Source: Acetobacter okinawensis JCM 25146 (lineage in GTDB: Bacteria > Pseudomonadota > Alphaproteobacteria > Acetobacterales > Acetobacteraceae). From it: DNA of 39,635 nt. Within the stretch, counting starts at the first letter, position 1. The number at the start of each line of letters is the position of its first letter. Below the pieces are notes generated by a model, which saw only the letters and a program-made list of their open reading frames with translations, ran no database searches and had not been told where the DNA came from. The position numbers and the translations under genes were made by a program. Positions 18,044 to 27,438 of this stretch are shown here, one piece after another. The DNA is taken from positions 1-39,635 of the forward strand of contig NZ_BAJU01000026.1 in NCBI RefSeq assembly GCF_000613865.1, in the 5' to 3' direction.

Positions 18044-19825
18044 AGCTGGCAACCTGGCTTGCACAAAAAGTTGTCGATCTTGGGATTCGCGATGTCTTCT
18101 GTGTGACGGGCGGCGGTGCCATGCACCTGAACCACGCACTTGGCACCCAGAAAGGCCTGACATGCCTGTTCAACCATCATGAGCAGGCATGCTCCATGGC
18201 GGCTGACGCCTACTTCCGCCTGACCAGCAGACCAGCTTTGGTCAATGTCACATCCGGGCCTGGCGGCACCAATGCCATTACCGGCGTTTATGGCGCTTAT
18301 GTTGATTCACTGGGCATGATCGTTCTGAGCGGTCAGGTCAAACGGGAGACAACCGTGCGCCACACAGGTCTGCCCCTGCGCCAGTTCGGCGATCAGGAGC
18401 TGGACATTGAGCCAATTGTCAAACCCATTACCAAATATTGCGTTATGGTGACGGACCCGGAGACCATTCGCTATCATATCGAAAAAGCCTTCTATCTGGC
18501 CACCACAGGCCGGCCCGGCCCGGTCTGGCTGGATATTCCCCTTGATGTGCAGAGTGCCCAGATCGACCCGGACACACTGGTCGGATTTGACCCCGCAGAG
18601 CTGGAGGAAGGCTGGAAACAGACAGACCTGAACGCCGCGGCCACCGTTATTTTTGAAGAAGTCCAGAACGCCAAGCGCCCAGTGGTTTTTGTAGGAGCTG
18701 GCGTGCGCCTGTCTGGCCGTTATGCCGAGTTCCTGACACTGATAGAAAAACTGGGTGTTCCGGTCGTAACCGGCTGGAACGCACATGACGCTTTGTGGAA
18801 CACGCACCCACTCTATTGTGGCCGTCCCGGAACAGTCGGGGATCGCGGTGGCAACTTTACCGTACAAAGTGCAGACCTGCTGCTGGTTCTGGGCAGCCGC
18901 CTGAACATCCGCCAGATCAGCTACAACTGGACCTCTTTTGCCCGCCGGGCCAAAAAGATCTGGATTGATATTGATGCGGTCGAACTCCAGAAACCAACAG
19001 TCAAAGCCGACATTCCCATCCATGCCGATTTGGGCGAGCTTTTGCCTGCTCTGGCACAAAAAACATATGCAGGCCCAACAGCCGAACAGAAAGCATGGCT
19101 GGAGTGGGCACGGGCGCGCAATGCAGCTTACCCAACGGTTCTGCCAGAATATTGGGATAGTGAGCGCATTAATCCCTATTGTTTTGTGCAGACCCTGTTC
19201 AGACAGTTGCCCGAAGACCAGATTACGGTTGCCGCCAATGGTAGTGCCTGTGTTGTGGGCTTTCAGGCTGCGGAACTGGCCAAGGGGCAGCGGTTCTGGA
19301 CAAACTCAGGCTGTGCCAGCATGGGGTATGACCTGCCTGCCGCTATTGGCGCACATCAGCCAGCCTTAAACCGTTGTGTGTCTGGCTGGCGATGGCTCGA
19401 TCATGATGAATCTGCCGGAGCTGCAAACCATTGCCAGCGCGGCTATGCCGATCAAGATATTCATCATCAACAATGCCGGTTATGTCTCCATTTTCCAGAC
19501 CCAGCGTAACTTCTTCAATGGAGAGGAAGTCGGGGCAGGCCCATCCAGCGGTGTGACGCTGCCTAACTTCCGCAAGCTGGCAGCCGGGTTTGAACTGCCC
19601 TACGTGCGGATTGAACGCTATGAGGAAATGGAGGAGACGATCCGTCAGGTCATGGCTGTAGAAGGCCCAGTGATCTGCGAAGTCATGGTGGACGATAACC
19701 AGCCGTTTGCCCCCAAACTCTCCAGCCGTCAGCTCCCCGATGGCACCATTGTTTCCCCCGACCTTGAGGATCTTGCGCCCTTCCTGCCGCGCGAAGAACT
19801 CGCCCAGAACATCATTACCGATTGA
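18031..19825 (+). CDS. Thiamine-diphosphate-dependent enzyme, acetolactate-synthase-like / YerE candidate (one frameshift)
   Basis: Start ATG at 18031 (MGKIKLATWLAQKVV) overlaps the preceding stop. The N-terminal Pyr domain has the catalytic Glu in NHHEQACSMAADAY (about residue 51) and the VTSGPGGTNAITG loop. A central TH3 domain with possible FAD/ADP-binding fold follows. The C-terminal PP domain has LAGDGSIMMNLPELQT...NNAGY, the GDG-to-NN ThDP/Mg signature. The frame breaks near 19374: deleting one T gives NRVCLAGDGS. Restored length is about 598 residues. Such enzymes decarboxylate pyruvate and transfer the two-carbon unit. In Yersinia, YerE transfers it to C4 of CDP-4-keto-3,6-dideoxyglucose. 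Position next to rfbH supports that kind of reaction; other 2-oxo acids or acceptors are possible. Confidence 0.82.
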
Positions 19826-19849
19826 TTGTCGTCCTCAGGAATTATGTCC

Positions 19850-21148
19850 ATGCAAAATCAACTTAAACAGCAGATCCTTGAACTGGTTGCGCAATATAAT
19901 GCTGAGGTTTCCAAAACCCAGCCATTTGACCCCGAGACCAGCATTGTGCCTCCTTCAGGCAAGGTCATCAGTGGTCATGAGCGCCAGTATATGGTGGAAG
20001 CATCACTGGAAGCCTGGCTGACAGCAGGCCGTTTCAACGAAAAATTCGAGGAAATGGTTGGGGCGTATCTGGGTGCCAAACATGTTCTGACGGTGAACTC
20101 CGGCTCCTCCGCCAATCTTGTGGCTTTTCACTCCCTCACGTCTCCTGCTCTGGGCAAAAAAGCCCTTCAGCCGGGTGATGAAGTGATTACGGTTGCGGCT
20201 GGCTTTCCGACCACGGTCAATCCAATCCTGCAGTTTGGTGCCGTTCCGGTTTTTGTGGACGTGGAGATTCCAACCTACAATATTGATGTCAGCAAAATTG
20301 AAGCTGCTATCAGCCCCAAAACCAAAGCAATCATGCTGGCCCACACGCTTGGCAATCCGTTCAATCTGGATGCAGTCAAAGCCATTTGCGATAAATATGG
20401 CCTGTATCTTGTAGAAGACTGCTGTGACGCCCTTGGTTCCACCTATCGCGGCAAGCGGGTTGGAACATTTGGCGATATTGGTACGCTCAGCTTTTACCCC
20501 GCCCACCACATTACCATGGGTGAAGGTGGTGCGGTCTTTACTAATACCAAAGCGTTACGTCGGTCTGCTGAATCGTTCCGTGACTGGGGACGGGACTGCT
20601 TTTGTGCTCCTGGGGTCGATAATTCCTGCAACAAGCGCTTCCGCTGGAAGCTCGGGGACCTGCCGGAAGGTTACGATCACAAATATATTTACTCGCATCT
20701 TGGCTATAACCTCAAAATCTCCGACATGCAGGCAGCCTGTGGTGTCGCCCAGATGGAACGGGTGGACGAATTTGTTGAAGCGCGCAAACGCAACTTTGCT
20801 TACCTGAAAGCACGTCTGGCCAACGTCAAACACATTATCCTGCCCGAAGCCACGGAAGGCTCCGATCCCTCATGGTTCGGCTTCCCCATCACACTCAAAG
20901 ACGGTGCTCCCCTCTCCCGCACCGAACTGACCATTGCACTCAACGCCAAGCGCATTGGCACGCGGCTCCTGTTTGCTGGCAATCTGCTCCGCCAGCCCTA
21001 CATGATTGGCCGTAACTACCGGGTCTGTGGTGAACTGACGAATACCGACACCATTATGAACAATACATTCTGGGTGGGTATTTACCCCGGCCTGACCACA
21101 CAACACCTTGACTATGTTGCTGAGGCCATTGAACAGGCTCTGAGTTAA
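19850..21148 (+). CDS. rfbH: CDP-4-keto-6-deoxyglucose 3-dehydrase (E1 type)
   Basis: PMP- and iron-sulfur-dependent enzyme (ddhC) that removes the C3 hydroxyl of CDP-4-keto-6-deoxyglucose. DegT/AspC fold with [31 protein letters not shown] and [14 protein letters not shown]. The usual PLP lysine is replaced by the first His of AHHIT, as in E1. The four cysteines fit C-X57-C-X1-C-X7-C exactly (about residues 192, 250, 252 and 260), the [2Fe-2S] motif known for E1. The start at 19850 is chosen because AGGA lies 9 nt ahead; an ATG at 19844 is too close to it. About 432 residues. It is the last gene of the CDP unit. Its usual reductase partner (E3, ddhD) is not in the window. Confidence 0.95.
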   Translation: MQNQLKQQILELVAQYNAEVSKTQPFDPETSIVPPSGKVISGHERQYMVEASLEAWLTAGRFNEKFEEMVGAYLGAKHVLTVNSGSSANLVAFHSLTSPALGKKALQPGDEVITVAAGFPTTVNPILQFGAVPVFVDVEIPTYNIDVSKIEAAISPKTKAIMLAHTLGNPFNLDAVKAICDKYGLYLVEDCCDALGSTYRGKRVGTFGDIGTLSFYPAHHITMGEGGAVFTNTKALRRSAESFRDWGRDCFCAPGVDNSCNKRFRWKLGDLPEGYDHKYIYSHLGYNLKISDMQAACGVAQMERVDEFVEARKRNFAYLKARLANVKHIILPEATEGSDPSWFGFPITLKDGAPLSRTELTIALNAKRIGTRLLFAGNLLRQPYMIGRNYRVCGELTNTDTIMNNTFWVGIYPGLTTQHLDYVAEAIEQALS

Positions 21149-21155
21149 AAAAATT

Positions 21156-21189
21156 ATGTCATAAGGTAAAATTATATACCGTATGACAT
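21156..21189 (+). repeat. AT-rich hairpin after rfbH
   Basis: ATGTCATAAGGT (21156-21167) pairs with ACCGTATGACAT (21178-21189), 11 of 12 positions, with a 10-nt loop. It lies 8 bp after the rfbH stop. It is not followed directly by a U tract; a 3'-end stabilising structure or secondary terminator is possible. Confidence 0.5.
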
Positions 21190-21258
21190 GATTTCCTTTT
21201 AATTTACCCAAAGGGAACAGACTCTTCCACGCTGTGAAATGTGTGTGAGTATGTTTAA

Positions 21259-21293
21259 GCGGTCTGGCATCCACTGATACCAGACCGTTTTTT
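21259..21293 (+). terminator. Intrinsic terminator of the CDP-sugar unit
   Basis: CGGTCTGG (21260-21267) pairs perfectly with CCAGACCG (21280-21287) and is followed by six T (21288-21293). It separates rfbH from the next glycosyltransferase gene, which then needs its own promoter in the roughly 55 bp that follow, or read-through. Confidence 0.85.
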
Positions 21294-21349
21294 GGTTGTG
21301 CGTGTTCATTGTTGTTTTCTAGAATTAAGACTGTCGATCGAGGCAAAAT

Positions 21350-22834
21350 ATGAATATTACTCACCAGAAATCAGCAGAAACCACCCCATTACCGTCTCAT
21401 GTTCTGCTATCGGTCTGCATACCCACTTACAATCGTGCAACTATTCTTAATATTCTTGTCAATAAACTTCTTAGCTTACTGACACGTAATTTTGGAACAA
21501 ACTACGAAATTGTCATTTCGGACAATCATTCAGCCGATGGCACACGTGCCCTGATTGAAGAAAAGTTCAAACATATTGCTCAGGTACGTGTTGTATCTCC
21601 TCCACAACACTATCCAACAGCTGAAGAAAATCTGTGCTTTGGCGTATCCATGTGCACAGGAACATATGTTTGGACGCTGGGTGATGATGATTCCATTGAC
21701 CCGGAAACAGTGCCGGTTTTACGTGGCCTGCTGGAACAGAACCAGCATGATCTGCTTATTTTTAATTCCAGATCCGTTTCATATTATGGGCATCTACTCA
21801 AAAAAATCCGGATACCCTGCCTGCGGCCGCAGCTTGACATAAGCTTATTTGATTTTATCCGGTTAACGGGCTTCTGGTTTGTTGTTGCCGGTTTTTCAAC
21901 AACAGTCTTCCGCCGCTCTTTTGCAGATACTGAACAATTTAAAACAATTATGAATATTGGGAAAATTTATTCTCATGTTACATGGTTGATCAATCAGTTT
22001 CATGACAAGAGGTTTGCCTTTATTAACAAGCCGCTTGTTAATTATCGTGAAAATCTCACCGACATTGTTCGCACAGATCATTGGGAAAAAGTTGCCAATC
22101 GAGAAGGGTTATTTGTCGGTGGCATCTGGAGTACCGGATTTTTGGCACAGATGGATTATCTGGTTGATCAGGGCATCATGGAACGCAGCTTTCTGCGTGA
22201 TGTTGTCGACCGTAATCTGGAGTGCCGGTTTTATTTTTTCCATGAGATCATCAAGCATATGCTGCAAAGTCTTGCTTATGATTCTGAAACGCGGGCACGC
22301 TCCATTACGTCTGCGGAGCTGACGGATTTCTGTGCATGGCTGTACGAGGTGGATGGGGAAAATCTTTATCTTATTTCTTTATTTGAGGGTATGGTCGAAA
22401 GTATCCAAAAAAATGGCAAGCCAGATCAGGAACAGCTCACATTAGCTTCTGATATTATACATGGCCGTAAAACCATGGCTTGGTATGAGCATTTTCATGT
22501 TTATAATGTTTACGGTTACTCTGTGTTCCGGCATGGACAAACATGGTTTGCCGTGCGCATGGGTGAGTTTTGTGCCGTTAGCTTTCTGCTTGAAAATATA
22601 GATTTTGATGATTTTGGGAATATTCTTTTTGTCCGCAAATCAGAGGCAGAACTTCTACTGATTCTGCAAGCTCAGCCCAGGCGCGGTTTTGCAAATGAGC
22701 ATGTCAAACGTGACCATGTTCCCTTTGTTTTAAAGCCGTTACCCACTCGTATTGCCGTAGTTTATCGGAACGAGGGATTTGCCGGGCTTAAGAAGCGCAT
22801 TCATTGGCGCCTGCAGCGCCTTTTTTCCCGTTAA
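21350..22834 (+). CDS. Glycosyltransferase family 2 with long C-terminal region
   Basis: 494 residues. The N-terminal GT-A domain (about residues 18-240) begins LLSVCIPTYNRATILNILVNKLLS, with YEIVISDNHSADGT and the metal-site motif WTLGDDDSID. It then has a segment on which acceptor contacts are likely (FWFVVAGFSTTVFRRSF). Residues 250-494 are a helical and mixed region without a family I can name, possibly a membrane-association or substrate-specificity part. Base composition is clearly more AT-rich than the sugar-nucleotide genes to its left. It probably adds one sugar of the repeat unit made here; donor unknown. The last codons overlap a terminator-like hairpin. Confidence 0.85.
   Translation: MNITHQKSAETTPLPSHVLLSVCIPTYNRATILNILVNKLLSLLTRNFGTNYEIVISDNHSADGTRALIEEKFKHIAQVRVVSPPQHYPTAEENLCFGVSMCTGTYVWTLGDDDSIDPETVPVLRGLLEQNQHDLLIFNSRSVSYYGHLLKKIRIPCLRPQLDISLFDFIRLTGFWFVVAGFSTTVFRRSFADTEQFKTIMNIGKIYSHVTWLINQFHDKRFAFINKPLVNYRENLTDIVRTDHWEKVANREGLFVGGIWSTGFLAQMDYLVDQGIMERSFLRDVVDRNLECRFYFFHEIIKHMLQSLAYDSETRARSITSAELTDFCAWLYEVDGENLYLISLFEGMVESIQKNGKPDQEQLTLASDIIHGRKTMAWYEHFHVYNVYGYSVFRHGQTWFAVRMGEFCAVSFLLENIDFDDFGNILFVRKSEAELLLILQAQPRRGFANEHVKRDHVPFVLKPLPTRIAVVYRNEGFAGLKKRIHWRLQRLFSR
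22806..22826 (+). terminator. Terminator-like hairpin overlapping the end of the glycosyltransferase gene
   Basis: GGCGC (22806-22810), loop CTGCA, GCGCC (22816-22820), then six T (22821-22826), all inside the last codons of the gene whose stop is at 22832-22834. The form is that of an intrinsic terminator, but the stem is only 5 bp and transcripts ending here would lack the stop codon. Confidence 0.45.
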
Positions 22835-22855
22835 ACAGTGATCACATAGAAGAAC

Positions 22856-22895
22856 GGAAGGCATGAATGCCCAGAGTAATGGCCTCATGCCTTCC
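22856..22895. terminator. 11-bp inverted repeat between convergent genes
   Basis: GGAAGGCATGA (22856-22866) pairs perfectly with TCATGCCTTCC (22885-22895) across an 18-nt loop. It lies between the convergent glycosyltransferase and Wzt-type genes, so it may end transcripts from both sides. There is no U tract on either side. Confidence 0.6.
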
Positions 22896-22961
22896 ATGAC
22901 TAACCTTACGTGAGGCAAGACATCCGGTTACTTTGCTGCCAGTGACGGCAGAGAATAAATA

Positions 22962-23746
22962 TCAGGTAGGATTTTCCACTTTTGCGCATTTGAGTTCTGC
23001 AAAAGCATGTGGTGGCAGATAGGCCTCAAAGACCTCTGCTGGAGAGCCATCCATTTTGATGGCACCATTTTCCAGCCAGATCAGGCGGTTGCACCATTCT
23101 TCCAGAATGTTGGCCGAGTGGCTGGCCAGAACAAGAATTTTGGCGGCACTGACCATGTTTTCCACCCGGTTCCTTGCCTTGTCCAGAAAAGCGGCATCCC
23201 CTGCCAGAATCCATTCGTCCATCAACAGAATTTCTGGTGCAAAGGCTGTTGCCATTGCAAACCCCAGACGCACGACCATCCCGGATGAATAGCTGCGGAT
23301 GGGGAGTTCAATAAACTCGTTAAGACCTGAAAAATTTATGACATCTTCGGAAAAATCATGGGTTTCTTTTTTGTTCAAACCTAAAAAACAGCTTCTTAGG
23401 AGAATATTTTCCCGTCCGGTTAAATCCATGTTCATGCCCTGATTGGGGTCAAGCAGGGATGTAATGCGGCCATCAATAGTGATTTCCCCCTGTCGTGGCT
23501 GATAAATGCCAGAGAGGGTACGCAACAGTGTTGTTTTGCCGGCCCCGTTAGAGCCGACCAACCCAAGGCGGTCATTGGGGTTGAGTGTAAAGCTGATGTC
23601 CTTGAGTGCCAGTAAACTCGTGCGGTTTTTGGTGTCAGAGGAAAAACGTGCAGATGTTGATTTAAGGATCGTTTTTTTAAGGATCGACTATCGCTATGGT
23701 ACAGCGGGAAATCGATCGAAACGTTGGATACATCAAGAAACGTCAT
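22962..23746 (-). CDS. wzt: Polysaccharide ABC exporter, ATP-binding protein (Wzt/KpsT type; one frameshift)
   Basis: ATPase that powers export of lipid-linked O-antigen or capsule across the inner membrane. The N-terminal frame starts MTFLDVSNVSIDFPLYHSDSRSLKK. The rest has Walker A GSNGAGKTT, signature YSSGMVVRLGFA, Walker B ILLMDEW and the H-loop ASHS. The frames join if the poly-A run (A7 on the coding strand, 23672-23678) is read as A8, giving SLKKTILKSTSARFSS. The run A-AAA-AAA is also a slippery site, so -1 frameshifting is conceivable. Restored length is about 261 residues, without the C-terminal carbohydrate-binding domain of long Wzt proteins. It begins 5 bp after wzm. Confidence 0.9.
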
Positions 23747-23751
23747 GGGGA

Positions 23752-24622
23752 TTAGATCCAGAAAGCAATTCTGCCGCGGGTACGGGCGAAGGCAACAAAA
23801 GACAGGACGGCAAGGGCTGCGGAAATAAGCAGGCTGATGATCAGGGTCTGTGTGTCCATGGAACCGCTAAAGACGGGCGTTCGCAGGATTTCCAGCATGT
23901 AGTAAAAAGGATTATAAATTAGAATAACCTTGGCGGCCGAGTTGGTTCTGAAGTCATGTGCGAACCACATGATTGGCGTTATAAAGAATGCAATCTGTAT
24001 TACGGATGCAATAATCTGCGTTACATCCCGGAATCTGGCGCATAGTGCTCCACAGAGAAGCGAAATGAAAAACCCATTAACCATCCACAGTAAAAGCACA
24101 GGTATGGCGTAAAGTGCGAACAGGGTGACATGAAACTTCATGATCGCAAATACAGCAATAATAACAAGAACATTATGCCCAAGTATAATGGTATTGCGTA
24201 TAATATTACGTGCAGCATAAACAGAAAAAGGAATACGGGTACCTTTGATCAAAAAATCAGATTGGGTAAAGCAGGTGCATCCATCATTGATAATGGAGCA
24301 CATATAACCCCACATGATCATGGAGATGGCAAGGTAGTAGGTAAGTGGTGGTGTCGGTTTTAAACAGATATGAATAAACAAACCCCATGCCAGCAATTTG
24401 CACACCAGTGGAGAGAGTCATCCAGAATGGGCCAAGCACCGAACCGCGATACCGTAGTTTGATGTCTGAAAAGCTGAGCACCCATACCAAGCGCCACATT
24501 TTCAGTCCATCAGCAATATCTTTTGCCGCAAAAGCAAAACGTTGGGGCCACCCTTTATCAGTAGACAGAACGTCTGGTTTTTTTTTCTGCGCGTAACTGG
24601 ATTTTGCGGACAACCTGTTCAT
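23752..24622 (-). CDS. wzm: Polysaccharide ABC exporter, permease (Wzm type; one frameshift)
   Basis: Inner-membrane channel subunit of the ABC-2 family. The cytoplasmic N terminus and coupling segment (MWRLVWVLSFSDIKLRYRGSVLGPFWMTLSTGVQIAGMGFVYSYLF) are in one frame. The remaining membrane segments (AISMIMWGYMCSIINDG, IILGHNVLVIIAVFAI, AIPVLLLWMVNGFFISLLCGALCARFRDV, IAFFITPIMWFA, LIISLLISAALAVLSFVAF) are in another. The frames cross near 24331-24342, where TYLLPCHLH should read about TYLPYLAISM; a small insertion or 2-bp deletion is needed. Restored length is about 290 residues, with the usual six membrane segments. It is the first gene of the leftward exporter pair with wzt. Confidence 0.88.
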
Positions 24623-25038
24623 CCTAGCTGCTTGATCCCTATCTTAGCGCATAGCTATAACAGGAAACCCGAGTTCAATAAAATAGGGCAGGGCCGTTCC
24701 CGCCACAGCTTGTCTGGCCTGTGCGCTTGATTCAAAGAATGAATATGTGGCGTCGTGTTTCATCAAAATATTTGTAGATTTTGAGGGCGCAGGCTATTGG
24801 ACGGCAGGTACCTTTAGGTACATGTAGTACATTGAGGCAAAACCGGAAAACCTCAAGGTGTGCAGCAGGTATCACTGGTGGCTAGGGTAGAGAAAAAATT
24901 ATGGTAATTCAAACAGCTACGTAATTTTTTCTTTGTTAATTAAAGCGAAGGTTGATCCCTGCGTTTTATAATGTGTTGCGATCCTTCGATTTTTTGCGGT
25001 CTGGTTGTTTGCAGATATATTTTTAAGGTTATCAAAAA
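24623..25038. promoter_or_regulatory. Divergent spacer rich in repeats between wzm and the acyltransferase gene
   Basis: 416 bp without a gene. It holds three GTAC motifs at about 10-bp spacing (24807-24830: GGTAC, GGTAC, AGTAC), a TTGAGG/CCTCAA hairpin (24832-24856), and an 11-bp perfect inverted repeat AGAAAAAATTA (24891-24901) with TAATTTTTTCT (24922-24932). Promoters for wzm (leftward) and the acyltransferase (rightward) must be here. The AT-rich repeat could act as a terminator in either direction or as an operator. Confidence 0.55.
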
Positions 25039-26191
25039 ATGTCGTTACCTCAGGAAAAATCACAGCGGATTGAGACGCTTGAAGGACTGCGCGGGCTTGC
25101 TGCAATTGTAGTATTTTTCTTCCACTGGATTTTGGGTTTTCTACCCCAATTATCGGGAATTTTCCCAAATTTTCCGAAAGAAAACGTGATAGTAGGGAAG
25201 TTGGGCCTGTTTTTCCTGAATGGGGCTGGGGCTGTAGTATTTTTCTTTGTTTTGTCAGGTTTTGTTTTATCTCGTCGTAGTATTTTGAATAATAATTCGG
25301 AGCAGATTGGTAAAAACTTCCTTAAAAGGTGGCCTCGTTTAGCTTTCCCAACTACAGTAGCTGCTATATGTTCTTGGATTTTATTTCGATTTAATCTTTA
25401 CAATTATCATGATGCTGCATTAATTACGAAATCGCCTTGGCTTGCGTCATTTGCATCCGCATCGCCCGTGCCGGTAGATCACTCTATTTGGGATGCTTTA
25501 ACGCAAGGGTTATTTTACACCTTTTATAGAGGAGATTCTTATTATGATAGTTCTATGTGGACGATGCATTATGAGTTTTTGGCTAGTTTATTAATATTCG
25601 GAACAACCCTTCTAATTATATCATATAAAAATAGTTCTAAATTATTTCCAATATTGTCAATTTTAATAATTTCCATAATTTTGTTTATGTATTCTCCTTG
25701 GTATCCTCCATTTTTATTCGGACTTCTTCTTGCTTATGTTCTCCCTGAAAAATCTAAGATAAATAAAATTTGGGAATATTTTTATTTTTGTATTTGGTTT
25801 ATATTTGCTCGGGTTTTATAGTGAAAAAGGGATGATTATTTTTGGCACTGCTTTTGCGTATCAATATGTTGATATGATCGGGTCAATGTTGTTAATAATT
25901 TCCTGTTATGATATTGTTTTGACGCCAAAATTTTCAAAATGTGCAAAAATGCTCGGGGAAATATCTTTTCCATTTTACTTATTGCATGTTCTTGTTATTT
26001 GCTCTTTTGGGTCTTGGTTTTATATTACTCTTAAGGGTTATGATATTCCGCATGCAAGTTTTATTTCATGTTTGGTGACGTTGTTTTCTACTATTTTAAT
26101 TTCTGTTCCGTTTATTGTTCTAAATAATAGATGGGTAAATCTTCTGAATTATTGGATTAGTTTGATAGACAAGAAAAATAACCAATATTAG
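25039..26191 (+). CDS. Acyltransferase family 3 (OafA-like) membrane protein (one frameshift)
   Basis: AT3 proteins O-acetylate or otherwise acylate surface glycans and have about ten membrane segments. The start shows the family signature RIETLEGLRGLAAIVVFFFHW (the RG-LA motif and the His used in catalysis), then FFLNGAGAVVFFFVLSGFVLSRR. The DSSMWTMHYEFLAS segment is the typical W-x-L/M-x-x-E motif. The frame breaks at 25804-25806 (TTT): with one T fewer it reads FILLGFYSEKG and continues to ISFPFYLLHVLVI and the end, about 384 residues. The gene is strikingly AT-rich compared with the window, suggesting recent acquisition. Modification of the O-antigen made by the neighbouring genes is inferred. 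Confidence 0.87.
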
Positions 26192-26327
26192 ATTAAAGAT
26201 TTATTATTTTTGACCTTTTTGAATGTGTTTATTGTGGTGCAGGTTCTCACGGCCCGCACCATAAATATGGTAGAGGGAACTGGCAGGCATATGGTCCACG
26301 CAGGGGTTACCATTTGCATCGCACCGG

Positions 26328-27388
26328 TCAATCCACCGCCTGTAAATGGAGGGGAATGTAGGTTGTAAAAAACTTCTGGGTCAGCCCGGCAAGCAGAGTG
26401 CTCTCACGTCTGGCCTGTGTAGCGTTTGTTATGTTGCGCTGGCGGTCGGCTAGCAGACGCATCAGTTCCGTTTGGGGCCATATGCGTGTGCTGGTAGCGC
26501 GCAGGGTTCCGGTATCGGTCATGCCGTCAAAGACGCAGAAGTGTTGCACACCGTGGTGCAGGCCGGTCTGGAACAACTGTTCGGAAAGTGCCATCAAAGC
26601 CGTTTTGTCATCATGCGTCGGGTTCAGGCGCATGGCGTCCCGTAGTAGCCATGCCCATTCAAACAGATGGCCGGGTTCCACGTCATTCTGGCCAAGGGGG
26701 TTGCACGCCGCCCAGTCAGCCTTGAAAAATTCCAGCAGCATGCCGGTTTGTGTGGGCATAAAACGGGTTTGCGCCAGCGCTATCAGGCTATGGGCGCGCT
26801 CAAGGTAAAAGCTGTCCGCCGTGACCTCATACAGAGCCAGATAGGCTTCCAGCAGGTGCATGTGGGGGTTCTGGCGGTGCAGGGCGTCCTGTGGCGGCAG
26901 GGTGTCATGGTAGCCGCCATGGGGGGCTGCAAAAATCTGCTCGATTTCAAGGGTGGTTTGCCGTGCTACGGTAAGGATCGTTTTGTCAGCAGTCAGTTGG
27001 TAAGCCCACGCATGGGCGTACAGAATGAACGCATGGGCGTACAGGTCGCGCAGGGTGCTGGAGGGCTGGCCATCTGGCCCAAGGGCAAACACCCAGCCGG
27101 GCTGGCCATCGGCCTGCCAGTAACGCTTCTGCACCGTGTGCAGGCAGGTGAGTGCCTCCTGTGTTGCGTTAAAAACGCCATCCAGAGCAGCCCGGCAGAA
27201 GGTAGCAATCTGGCGGGCCTGCACCATAAGCCGCAGGTGAGGCAGCGTTATGGGGGCCGCATCAAGCGTCAGCCGTTCATGGTAAAGGTTGCGCGCGCGG
27301 TCGTAGCCGGTGGTGCTCCACAGGGGCAGGGCCTTTTGGGCGAGCCAGTCTTTCCAGTCTGCGTGGGGGGGCGTGCTGTGTGGGGCAT
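26328..27388 (-). CDS. AGE-family epimerase/isomerase (N-acylglucosamine 2-epimerase fold; probable frameshift near start)
   Basis: About 353 residues of an (alpha/alpha)6 barrel seen in N-acylglucosamine 2-epimerases and mannose/aldose-ketose isomerases. Visible motifs are RDLYAHAFILYAHAW, NPHMHLLEAYLALYE (His of the active site) and VEPGHLFEWAWLLRDA (the second catalytic His), then ATSTRIWPQTELMR. The long frame lacks an ATG at a sensible place. An ATG at 27388 with AAGG 7 nt ahead reads MPHTARPP and joins the AGE frame if the C7 run (27365-27371) is really C8. So the start is inferred with an indel; the alternative is a TTG inside hldE at 27509. It follows hldE in the heptose gene group; the substrate is unknown. 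Confidence 0.8.
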
Positions 27389-27438
27389 GGTGGTACCTTG
27401 GGGGATGCCCCCTTGCATTATGGCAGACCGGCAGAGGG

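Noticed and set aside
24284..24622. Separate short membrane protein upstream of the permease
   Set aside because: It is the N-terminal third of the same Wzm-type permease, cut by a small indel near 24335.
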